From NCBI GenBank assembly GCA_934317185.1, contig CAKREJ010000101.1, positions 1 through 5,759 of the forward strand: DNA of 5,759 nucleotides. The letters run 5' to 3'. The position numbers were made by a program, and so were the translations under genes. The stretch is from an uncultured Anaerobutyricum sp. Its GTDB lineage: Bacteria; Bacillota; Clostridia; Lachnospirales; Lachnospiraceae. Below are positions 1 to 5,759 of this stretch, one piece after another (the stretch's first letter is position 1; each line of letters opens with the position of its first letter). The notes beneath the pieces are model-generated. The model did not search any database and had not been told where the DNA came from. It saw only the letters and a program-made list of their open reading frames with translations.

Positions 1-773
1 TCATCTTTTAATCCTAAATCTTTTAACCAGCTTACACAGAAGTCTTTCCAGTATGCAAACCATTCTAAGTCTGTATCTGGCTTACAGAAAAACTCCAGCT
101 CCATCTGCTCAAACTCTCTCGTACGGAAAGTAAAGTTACCTGGTGTAATCTCGTTACGGAAGGACTTACCGATCTGACCAATACCAAATGGAATCTTCTT
201 ACGGGAAGTACGAGCTACATTTTTAAAGTTTACAAAAATACCCTGTGCAGTCTCCGGTCTTAAATAAACTGTATTCTTTGCATCTTCTGTAACACCCTGG
301 AATGTCTTAAACATCAGGTTAAACTGTCTGATATCTGTGAAGTTATGTTTACCACAGCTTGGGCAAGGTATATTATTATCATCAATAAACGCTTTCATCT
401 TCTCCTGGGACCATCCATCTACAGAAGACTCTAACTCAATGTTATGTTCCTGTGCAAAATCTTCAATAATTTTATCTGCACGGAATCTTTCTTTACATTC
501 TTTACAGTCCATTAATGGATCAGAGAATCCGCCAAGATGACCAGATGCTACCCATGTCTGTGGATTCATCAGAATCGCACAGTCAACACCTACGTTATAA
601 GGACTTTCCTGGATGAATTTTTTCCACCAGGCTTTTTTAACATTATTCTTTAATTCTACGCCAAGATTTCCGTAGTCCCATGTGTTTGCCAGACCACCGT
701 ATATTTCGGAACCCTGATATACGAAACCTCTTGCTTTTGCAACTGCGATAATCTTGTCCATTGTTTTTTCCAT
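1..773 (-). CDS. glyS: Glycyl-tRNA synthetase, homodimeric class II type (5' part; runs off the left edge)
   Basis: This cytoplasmic enzyme joins glycine to tRNA-Gly using ATP. My minus-strand translation from ATG 773 gives 257 complete codons with no stop. The family is usually about 460 residues, so roughly the C-terminal 45%, including class II motif 3 and the anticodon-binding domain, lies outside the window. Visible landmarks are the N-terminal block ending [15 protein letters not shown] (residues 21-35), [10 protein letters not shown] (70-79, the motif 1 region), CxxC pairs at C90/C93 and C137/C140 that could hold zinc, RPETAQGIF (172-180), and class II motif 2 with FRNE (205-208; Arg206 and Glu208 expected at ATP) followed by [14 protein letters not shown] (216-229). 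This is the alpha2 type, not the alpha2beta2 GlyQ/GlyS type. The start is backed by GAGGT seven bases upstream; a second in-frame Met lies four codons in. It follows recO after 142 bases and appears to have its own promoter. Confidence 0.97.
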   Translation of the reverse strand, partial: MEKTMDKIIAVAKARGFVYQGSEIYGGLANTWDYGNLGVELKNNVKKAWWKKFIQESPYNVGVDCAILMNPQTWVASGHLGGFSDPLMDCKECKERFRADKIIEDFAQEHNIELESSVDGWSQEKMKAFIDDNNIPCPSCGKHNFTDIRQFNLMFKTFQGVTEDAKNTVYLRPETAQGIFVNFKNVARTSRKKIPFGIGQIGKSFRNEITPGNFTFRTREFEQMELEFFCKPDTDLEWFAYWKDFCVSWLKDLGLKD

Positions 774-780
774 GACATCT

Positions 781-785
781 ACCTC
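781..785 (-). promoter_or_regulatory. Ribosome binding site of glyS
   Basis: GAGGT on the minus strand lies seven bases before ATG 773, a good Shine-Dalgarno match at normal spacing. It supports this start over the Met four codons downstream. An ATG at 776-778 is out of frame and too close to the site to be used. Confidence 0.75.
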
Positions 786-817
786 ATTTTTCTTTATTCG
801 TTATATTATCGTCTTTT

Positions 818-846
818 ATTCTACCCTGTCTGTTCTGCCATTGCAA
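818..846 (-). promoter_or_regulatory. Likely sigma-A promoter of glyS
   Basis: On the minus strand, TTGCAA (841-846, 4 of 6 consensus bases) is separated by exactly 17 bases from TAGAAT (818-823, 5 of 6). Transcription would start near 811, giving a leader of roughly 35-40 bases before the glyS ATG. This is the best promoter match I found in the non-coding parts of the window. It suggests that glyS is transcribed separately from recO, or additionally to read-through from it. Such a short leader leaves no room for a T-box. Confidence 0.6.
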
Positions 847-879
847 GTCCTTTTTGTCAGACATAAAAAAGATTTATTT

Positions 880-901
880 AAAAATGACAGAACTTTCCTG
901 T
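880..901 (-). terminator. Weak possible terminator after recO
   Basis: Just past the recO stop, the minus strand can form a five-pair stem (ACAGG with TCTGT, one G-U pair, five-base loop) followed by CA and a run of five T. The stem is short and the T run is not directly adjacent, so at best it is a leaky terminator. Some read-through from era-recO into glyS remains likely. Confidence 0.25.
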
Positions 902-915
902 TAAAAGAAACCATT

Positions 916-1653
916 TTATAATATAGCAAGCATTTCGGCTGCTTTAAACTTATGTTCGACATGAACTGCAAAATAACGATTTACTATCCATTCAAATTCT
1001 CTGTCAATCTTCTCTTTCAAAGTAAAAGAGTATATTCTAGTCAAAGGAACAGAAGATATATACTGTAAAACGTAAAGTACAGAAGAATCGACTTCTCTTC
1101 CTGATCCCTGTTTTGCACAAGTATCACAGAGCATTCCACCCTCTTCAAAAGAAATCTGTGTGAGATTTTCCTCGCTTCCACAGCGAACACATTGAAAACA
1201 TTGCAGACCAAAACCTGCAAACTGTAATATCTTTAATTCATAAATTCTTCGTATCAAAGATAACGGTATTAACTTCTTTTTCATTGCAAGGAAAGTCACA
1301 AATAAAAGATTTAATATATTTCTCTCATCCTGACCTTCCATTGTAAAATATTCTGCTACTTCCGCAAAATAAGAGCTATAATAAATATCCTCCAAATTAT
1401 CTTTTAAAAAATGAAAATAATCCTTGCATTCTGCAGAGTTTAAATATGTATAATTCCTTGTATCCGTAACCATAAATTCACAGTATATAAGAGGTTGTGT
1501 CACACCAAACAGAGGATGCTTCGGCCTGCGGCTTCCTCTGGCAAATACTTGTAGCTTTCCTCTTTCTTTCGTAAGAATGGTAAGTCGTCTGTCATTTTCT
1601 CCAACTGGATAGACGGACAGAACGATTCCTGTCACCTTCGTCTGTTCACTCAT
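916..1653 (-). CDS. recO: DNA repair protein RecO
   Basis: RecO acts in the RecFOR pathway, where with RecR it helps displace single-strand-binding protein, loads RecA onto gapped DNA and anneals complementary strands. The product is 245 residues, close to the usual 240-260. The N-terminal part (about 1-80) fits the OB-fold: an opening TGIVLSVYPVGENDRRLTI (8-26), then GKLQVFARGSRRPK (32-45), with basic residues suited to DNA. The rest fits the helical C-terminal domain, interrupted by a zinc-binding insert with C155-x2-C158-G and C176-x2-C179; C152 is an extra nearby cysteine. The GFGLQC lead-in and GG before the second pair are typical of RecO. The start lies only 8 bases past the era stop and has AAGG abutting the ATG with no spacer, so translation probably depends on ribosomes finishing era. 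The stop is TAA at 916-918. Confidence 0.96.
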   Translation of the reverse strand: MSEQTKVTGIVLSVYPVGENDRRLTILTKERGKLQVFARGSRRPKHPLFGVTQPLIYCEFMVTDTRNYTYLNSAECKDYFHFLKDNLEDIYYSSYFAEVAEYFTMEGQDERNILNLLFVTFLAMKKKLIPLSLIRRIYELKILQFAGFGLQCFQCVRCGSEENLTQISFEEGGMLCDTCAKQGSGREVDSSVLYVLQYISSVPLTRIYSFTLKEKIDREFEWIVNRYFAVHVEHKFKAAEMLAIL

Positions 1654-1661
1654 CCTTGCTT

Positions 1662-2567
1662 TTACAGCTCTTTCTTATTATATCCATAGTTTTTAAGCAG
1701 GATATCGCTATCTCTCCAGTCTTTTCTGACCTTTACCCAAAGCTTTAAGTTCACCTTCATATCAAGCAAGTTTTCGATTTCTTCTCTTGCCTGTGTGCCG
1801 ATTTCTTTAATCATGGAACCTTTTTTTCCTATGATAATTCTCTTATGAGACTCTCTTTCACAAACAATCACTGCCTCGATATCTACAATATCCCTTCCTT
1901 TGCGAGTCTTCATTCTCTCAATAACGACAGCAATACCGTGAGGAATCTCCTGACTTAACAGACGAAGTGCCTTTTCCCTGACAAGTTCGGCAACAATCTG
2001 GCGTTCCGGCTGGTCCGTGATAGTATCTTCATCATAATACATTGGTCCCTCTGGAAGATATTTAAAAATGGAATGTACTAAATCATCCGTATTATTGCCT
2101 TCTAACGCACTGACCGGAATAATCTCTGCAAAATTACACTGGTCTTTATAAGCAACGATTGCTTTTAAGATTTCCTCTTCGTTTGCGACATCTGTCTTAT
2201 TAATTACGAGGAAAATCGGTGTCTTTACATTCTGAAGCTTCTCGATAATATACTGTTCTCCCCCGCCAATAAAAGTTGTCGGTTCAACTAACCATAAAAT
2301 CAGATCCACTTCATTTAAAGTACGTTCCGCAGCCATAAGCATATAGTCTCCAAGCTTATTCTTTGCTTTATTGATTCCTGGTGTATCGAGGAAGACAATC
2401 TGACCTTCCTCGCTTGTATATACAGTTTGAATTCGATTTCTTGTTGTCTGAGCCTTACTTGAAGTAATCGCAATCTTCTGCCCGATTAACTGGTTCATCA
2501 ACGTAGACTTTCCAACATTTGGACGACCAATAATAGTTACAAATCCTGATTTAAAACATCTGTTCAT
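1662..2567 (-). CDS. era: GTPase Era, 16S rRNA-binding ribosome assembly factor
   Basis: Era is a GTPase that binds the 3' end of 16S rRNA and promotes 30S subunit maturation; it is essential or nearly so in many bacteria. The 301-residue length is normal. All GTPase motifs are present: G1 GRPNVGKST (14-22), G2 within TTRNRIQ (41-47), G3 DTPG (61-64), G4 NKTD (123-126) and G5 SAL (153-155). A type II KH domain follows, with RIIIGKKGSMIKEIG (243-257) carrying the RNA-binding GKKG loop (247-250), and the usual ending LWVKVRKDWR (276-285) and LLKNYGY (290-296). The start lies 18 bases past the stop of the upstream peptidase gene. Its Shine-Dalgarno region (GAGAGGGAAG) begins within that stop region, so the two genes are almost certainly cotranscribed. 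recO follows after 8 bases, a widespread Firmicute arrangement. Nothing is missing or unusual in the protein. Confidence 0.98.
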   Translation of the reverse strand: MNRCFKSGFVTIIGRPNVGKSTLMNQLIGQKIAITSSKAQTTRNRIQTVYTSEEGQIVFLDTPGINKAKNKLGDYMLMAAERTLNEVDLILWLVEPTTFIGGGEQYIIEKLQNVKTPIFLVINKTDVANEEEILKAIVAYKDQCNFAEIIPVSALEGNNTDDLVHSIFKYLPEGPMYYDEDTITDQPERQIVAELVREKALRLLSQEIPHGIAVVIERMKTRKGRDIVDIEAVIVCERESHKRIIIGKKGSMIKEIGTQAREEIENLLDMKVNLKLWVKVRKDWRDSDILLKNYGYNKKEL

Positions 2568-2576
2568 ATTTTTCTT

Positions 2577-2586
2577 CTTCCCTCTC
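2577..2586 (-). promoter_or_regulatory. Ribosome binding site of era, overlapping the upstream stop codon
   Basis: The minus strand reads TAG-AGAGGGAAG before an A-rich spacer and the era ATG. GAGG (2581-2584) ends 13 bases before the start and the GGGAAG part is closer, so spacing is slightly long. The site begins at the last base of the peptidase stop codon, which implies that ribosomes ending there can pass to era. Confidence 0.5.
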
Positions 2587-5504
2587 TATTGTGTCAAGCT
2601 GCTTACCTGTTTAAATATTTCTTTTTCTTCTTCTAATTTACGATCATTTCCTATGGCACATACTGTTTCTGCATCCATCATTGCTTCAATATAATCTGCA
2701 AGGGAACGAATCGTTTCTTCTGTGGCATCAAGAACCTGATTTCTTTCTTTTTGAATCATTTCTATTGTAATACCGGACTGATATGCATGGAAGGAACGCT
2801 CACCTAATGCTACTGGTTCTAACGGCTGATCAATTCCGCTGATTGTTCCGATAATATATTTAGTCATATCTCGCTGCCCTGCTTCAAAATTCCTTACATA
2901 ATCCGCCGCTTTTTTATATACATCAAGAGTTGCAGATAAATTAGGATCTCTGTAAGAAGTAAAGAAGCCATATCCATTCCTTGAAAAATTACACATACAT
3001 CCATATGCTCCACCAGTCACACGGACATTCACCCAAAGATAATCATAAGAGAAAATAGTTTTCAGTACTTTTAAAGCACCGGTATATTCTTGTCCTTCCT
3101 TTTCAAAACAACCTCCGCTTGCTACATATTGTACTTTGCTCGCTGTTTTAAATCCTTCATTCTTTTTCTCCATATTGAAACTCGGAACAGCTTTTACACA
3201 AGGCATCTTATAAAGCATACGGTTAAATTGCAGCATTTCTCCCTCAAGAAGAGACTTGAAATTAAATTCTCCTGTAAGAGACAGTGTCAGATTTTCTTTA
3301 CGGAAAATGCACATCTGAGTTCTTACCAGTTGATTGACCAGAAGCTCTGCATTACTGTCAAAATTTTTATCAAGCTTCTTTATAAATTCATAAAAACCGA
3401 TTCCCTCTGCGGCATCTTTGTACTTCATCATTGGATCAACATAAGAAAGTGCACGATTAGCTGCATAAATATGTCCGGATGCCGGAATTCTCGTATCCAT
3501 CTTTGTCCGAAGTTCAGAGATAATCTCTTTTAAACGCTTTTTATTATCTACTTTTGAATTCAGAAGAACTTCTTTAAGCAAAGCCATTCCATCAGCAACC
3601 TGTTCTTCCATACACTTCATCTGCACACTGAAATAAGGACGATATCCATCTTTTTTCCATACAAGTACATTCATACCTGTCTGGAATGACAGCCCTCCGA
3701 TTTTTAAATTAATCTCTGTTGCCAGATCGTTATAAGAAAAATGTTCGGTGTCTACATAGCGATAGATTTCTGTCAGTAACGTAGCATATGGAATCAGCTC
3801 TTTTGGAAGTTCAGACATATCAAAACAAAAGTTTGAATAAACAATACCGTTTGTATGATATTCATGTATGACTGCGGTTGTATCACCGATTACCATCTCT
3901 TTATTTTTAAATGGACGTATTTCTCTTGAGATGTCACTTAGACTCAAGGTAGGAATCTTTTCTAATTCTTCCTGTGTAGATGGTGTTTCCTGAAATTCCT
4001 TTAACTTTTTCGTGTCTTCAATAAGATAATTTAACTGCTTATTATTTAGCTTACTCTTCATCTTAGCAAGCTGAACTTTTAGCTCTTCTTCTAAACGTTC
4101 ATTCTTACCTTCTTCCGGGTACAGATATACATAAGCTTTGTGTGTATTTTCCAAAAAGCTTTCTCTGATAAGCTGTTCAAAATAACCTGTATCTACCTTT
4201 TCCTTTAATTTTGCAAGCGGAGTAAGAGAATCTGCAAGCTCTAACGCTTTTGTATCATCATATAACCAACTGTTTAAGAAATTCAGCCCGTAAATCAATC
4301 CTTTTGGAAAACGCCCGAAATCTGCCTCACGATACTTAAATTCATAATTATTAATTGCAGAATATATTGCTTTTTTATTAAGCCCCTTTTCCACCTGTTC
4401 TTTTAAAGCTTCTTCTACGATCTGAATAAATAACTCTTCTTTTCCTTTCACTGCATTCTTTACGATAATAGAAAATAAAGGCTGTTGAATTCCACCATCA
4501 TAGTAACTGTCCACATCTTTTCCAAGACCGGCATCGATCAACTTCTTTCTAATCGGTGCCCCTGGCATGGTAAAGAGAACATAATCAAGAATCTGCATAG
4601 CTAGTCCACGTTCATTATCACAACTGTCGCCAGTGGCTACATTATAGCTTAAGTATATTCCTTCTTCTTCCTCTTCCGAAACAGAATACGTATCTTTTAA
4701 TGTCTCTGGTGCAATGAAAGCTTCCTGCATAGCAACTTTAGAATCAACCACCTTCTTTTCATAGTGGCTTAAATACTCTTCATCGATAAATTCAAGTTCT
4801 TTTGCAAAATCAACATTACCATAAAGATAAATGTAGCTATTTGACGGATGATAATACTTACTGTGAAAATCTAAAAACTTTTCTCTTGTAAGTTCAGGAA
4901 TCGCATCCGGATCCCCACCTGATTCATACGCATAAGGTGTATCTTTTAAAAGAGCTTCCTGAATCTTTCTCGCCAGAACATCATCCGGAGAAGAGAATAC
5001 TCCTTTCATCTCGTTATAAACAACACCATTAAATTTCAGTTCATCATCTTTGTCAGCAATTTCATAATGCCAGCCTTCCTGTTTAAGAATCTCATCTTTC
5101 TTATAAATATTAGGATGAAAGACTGCATCAAGATAAACATGCATCAGATTATGGTAATCCTGCTCATTACAACTTGCAATCGGATACACAGTCTTATCCG
5201 GATAAGTCATCGCATTTAAAAATGTATTCAGAGATCCTTTTGCCAATTCAATAAAAGGATCTTTTGACGGAAACTTATCAGAACCGCACAATACTGAATG
5301 TTCCAGAATATGAGCAACGCCGGTATCATCTGCCGGCGGAGTACGAAAGGCAATACTAAATACCTTATTCGCATCATCATTCTCTACAAGAAGAACTCTG
5401 GCACCAGTCTTTTTATGCTCTAGTACATAACCATATCCGTTTAGTTCTTCTATCTTTTCCTTTTGTATAAAGGAATAATTTTTAAAATCTGTTTCTTTTA
5501 GCAT
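2586..5504 (-). CDS. Presequence-protease-like M16C zinc metallopeptidase (insulinase family)
   Basis: This 972-residue protein has the size and signatures of the M16C group (PreP/Cym1/falcilysin), single-chain clam-shell proteases that degrade unstructured peptides of limited length. The inverted zinc motif HILEH is at 65-69 (H65 and H69 ligands, E68 catalytic base), and the third ligand is E165 in YNEMKG. The H65-E165 spacing of 100 equals that of plant PreP as I recall it (His77-Glu177). Other M16C marks are SVLCGSDKFPSKDPF (70-84), KGSLNTFLNA (89-98), YHPSNSY (218-224), a charged linker near 465-500, the M16C-associated start QETPSTQEELEKIPTLSLSD (505-524), and the C-terminal half with R828 and Y834 in VRVTGGAYG, spaced like plant PreP Arg848/Tyr854, then SYRDPNL (841-847). 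No signal peptide or membrane segment is seen, so it is probably cytoplasmic. The start is set by AGGAGG ten bases upstream. It is the first gene of the likely operon with era and recO; its physiological substrates in bacteria are unknown to me. Confidence 0.95.
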   Translation of the reverse strand: MLKETDFKNYSFIQKEKIEELNGYGYVLEHKKTGARVLLVENDDANKVFSIAFRTPPADDTGVAHILEHSVLCGSDKFPSKDPFIELAKGSLNTFLNAMTYPDKTVYPIASCNEQDYHNLMHVYLDAVFHPNIYKKDEILKQEGWHYEIADKDDELKFNGVVYNEMKGVFSSPDDVLARKIQEALLKDTPYAYESGGDPDAIPELTREKFLDFHSKYYHPSNSYIYLYGNVDFAKELEFIDEEYLSHYEKKVVDSKVAMQEAFIAPETLKDTYSVSEEEEEGIYLSYNVATGDSCDNERGLAMQILDYVLFTMPGAPIRKKLIDAGLGKDVDSYYDGGIQQPLFSIIVKNAVKGKEELFIQIVEEALKEQVEKGLNKKAIYSAINNYEFKYREADFGRFPKGLIYGLNFLNSWLYDDTKALELADSLTPLAKLKEKVDTGYFEQLIRESFLENTHKAYVYLYPEEGKNERLEEELKVQLAKMKSKLNNKQLNYLIEDTKKLKEFQETPSTQEELEKIPTLSLSDISREIRPFKNKEMVIGDTTAVIHEYHTNGIVYSNFCFDMSELPKELIPYATLLTEIYRYVDTEHFSYNDLATEINLKIGGLSFQTGMNVLVWKKDGYRPYFSVQMKCMEEQVADGMALLKEVLLNSKVDNKKRLKEIISELRTKMDTRIPASGHIYAANRALSYVDPMMKYKDAAEGIGFYEFIKKLDKNFDSNAELLVNQLVRTQMCIFRKENLTLSLTGEFNFKSLLEGEMLQFNRMLYKMPCVKAVPSFNMEKKNEGFKTASKVQYVASGGCFEKEGQEYTGALKVLKTIFSYDYLWVNVRVTGGAYGCMCNFSRNGYGFFTSYRDPNLSATLDVYKKAADYVRNFEAGQRDMTKYIIGTISGIDQPLEPVALGERSFHAYQSGITIEMIQKERNQVLDATEETIRSLADYIEAMMDAETVCAIGNDRKLEEEKEIFKQVSSLTQ

Positions 5505-5514
5505 TCGCTATCTT

Positions 5515-5520
5515 CCTCCT
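5515..5520 (-). promoter_or_regulatory. Consensus ribosome binding site of the M16C peptidase gene
   Basis: AGGAGG on the minus strand lies ten bases before ATG 5504. It is the strongest Shine-Dalgarno match in the window and fixes the start of the protein. Confidence 0.85.
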
Positions 5521-5587
5521 GCTTTTTATATTTTACAACTATTCAGAATCATATATAGTATGTCCCTGCTTTATGGCTTTCTATTCC

Positions 5588-5615
5588 ATTATGCCATTTA
5601 CAATGCATTCATAAA
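5588..5615 (-). promoter_or_regulatory. Tentative extended -10 promoter for the peptidase-era-recO operon
   Basis: The minus strand has TGG-CATAAT (-10 hexamer at 5588-5593, 5 of 6 bases, with the extended -10 TG at 5595-5596). A poor -35 element, TTTATG (5610-5615), lies 16 bases upstream. A start near 5580 would give a leader of about 75 bases. The region is AT-rich and offers other weak -10 candidates, such as TATAAG (5659-5664) and TATGAT (5547-5552), so the exact promoter is uncertain. A promoter somewhere in 5520-5718 is expected because a strong terminator precedes it. Confidence 0.35.
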
Positions 5616-5629
5616 TCACATAGTGAATT

Positions 5630-5669
5630 TACATATAAGCAATACAATAATCCGTTGCTCTTATATGTA
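5630..5669. repeat. Imperfect inverted repeat upstream of the M16C peptidase gene
   Basis: On the plus strand, TACATATAAGCAA (5630-5642) is the reverse complement of the right arm TTG-CT-CTTATATGTA (5655-5669) apart from a two-base insertion. This gives 13 paired positions around a 12-base centre. No T run follows on either strand, so it is not an intrinsic terminator. It lies just upstream of the best promoter candidate and could be an operator, a hairpin in a longer leader RNA, or chance in AT-rich DNA. Confidence 0.55.
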
Positions 5670-5675
5670 CAGCTT

Positions 5676-5689
5676 TGCAGTGCATTGCA
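5676..5689. repeat. TGCA-rich near-palindrome
   Basis: The 14-base sequence TGCAGTGCATTGCA holds three TGCA units at a five-base period. It equals its own reverse complement except at one symmetric pair. It lies between the terminator of the preceding unit and the larger inverted repeat. It might be a protein-binding site, but nothing in the sequence identifies a regulator. Confidence 0.35.
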
Positions 5690-5718
5690 GACTATTTAAT
5701 ATCATAACACAAGTAAAC

Positions 5719-5755
5719 AAAAAAAAGAAGGTCTTACCGAAGTAAAACCTTCTTT
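5719..5755 (-). terminator. Strong intrinsic terminator of the preceding (off-window) gene
   Basis: Read on the minus strand, AGAAGGTTTTAC (5742-5753) pairs with GTAAGACCTTCT (5726-5737) over 12 positions with a single G-U pair. The loop is TTCG closed by C-G, the very stable C(UUCG)G tetraloop. An uninterrupted run of eight T (5719-5726) follows at once; flanking A and T residues can extend the stem by two pairs. It ends a minus-strand gene lying to the right of the window and insulates the peptidase operon from it. On the plus strand only TTTCTAT follows the stem, so activity in that direction would be weak. Confidence 0.9.
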
Positions 5756-5759
5756 CTAT

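Noticed and set aside
337..540. Plus-strand open frame of 67 codons
   Set aside because: It lies wholly inside glyS on the opposite strand, resembles no family I know, and the glyS frame carries clear class II synthetase motifs.
774..915. T-box riboswitch upstream of glyS
   Set aside because: The spacer is short, the promoter lies within it, and neither the T-box core nor a terminator/antiterminator pair is visible.
3090..3533. Plus-strand open frame of 147 codons
   Set aside because: It is antisense to the well-conserved M16C coding sequence. Its translation is rich in Cys, Phe, Ile and Lys without domain features, as expected for a shadow frame.
5505..5718. Small RNA or riboswitch in the leader of the peptidase gene
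   Set aside because: There is an inverted repeat but no recognisable riboswitch core and no terminator before the ribosome binding site, so an RNA gene cannot be supported.
5560..5745. Plus-strand open frame of 61 codons in the intergenic region
   Set aside because: It has no plausible ribosome binding site. It runs through the inverted repeat and ends inside the terminator hairpin of the minus strand, and its low-complexity hydrophobic translation reflects AT-rich DNA.
1..5759. Mobile element, CRISPR array, defence system or other novel multigene system
   Set aside because: All the coding sequence is accounted for by four intact-looking housekeeping-type genes. There are no transposase motifs, spaced direct repeats or att-like duplications, and no gene shows an obvious shift in base composition.

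Overview
The window looks like a low-GC Firmicute chromosome, most likely class Clostridia and probably family Lachnospiraceae. The basis is AT-rich, A/T-ending codon use, purine-rich Shine-Dalgarno sites, a homodimeric (alpha2) glycyl-tRNA synthetase, and the order M16C peptidase - era - recO - glyS, which I recall (and could not check) as common in that group. Genus cannot be fixed from the sequence alone.

All real genes lie on the minus strand and are read from right to left. At the right edge (about 5719-5755) a strong intrinsic terminator with a C(UUCG)G tetraloop closes a transcription unit whose gene lies beyond the window. Next comes an AT-rich leader of about 215 bases (5505-5718) with a 13-bp inverted repeat, a TGCA-rich palindrome, a tentative extended -10 promoter and a consensus AGGAGG ribosome binding site. 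A 972-residue presequence-protease-like M16C metallopeptidase follows (2586-5504), then era (1662-2567, 18-base gap) and recO (916-1653, 8-base gap). These three are packed as one likely operon. A 142-base spacer then carries a good sigma-A promoter (TTGCAA-17-TAGAAT) that probably gives glyS its own transcript. The first 257 codons of glyS run off the left edge.

The genes are housekeeping functions: Era helps mature the 30S ribosomal subunit, GlyRS charges tRNA-Gly, RecO loads RecA in recombinational repair, and the M16C enzyme probably degrades peptides in the cytoplasm. All expected catalytic and metal-binding residues are present, and no gene is broken. I see no mobile element, CRISPR array, RNA gene or defence system, and no convincing undescribed system. 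The points worth a second look are regulatory: the inverted repeat upstream of the peptidase gene, the apparent coupling of recO to era, and the absence of a T-box leader before glyS.
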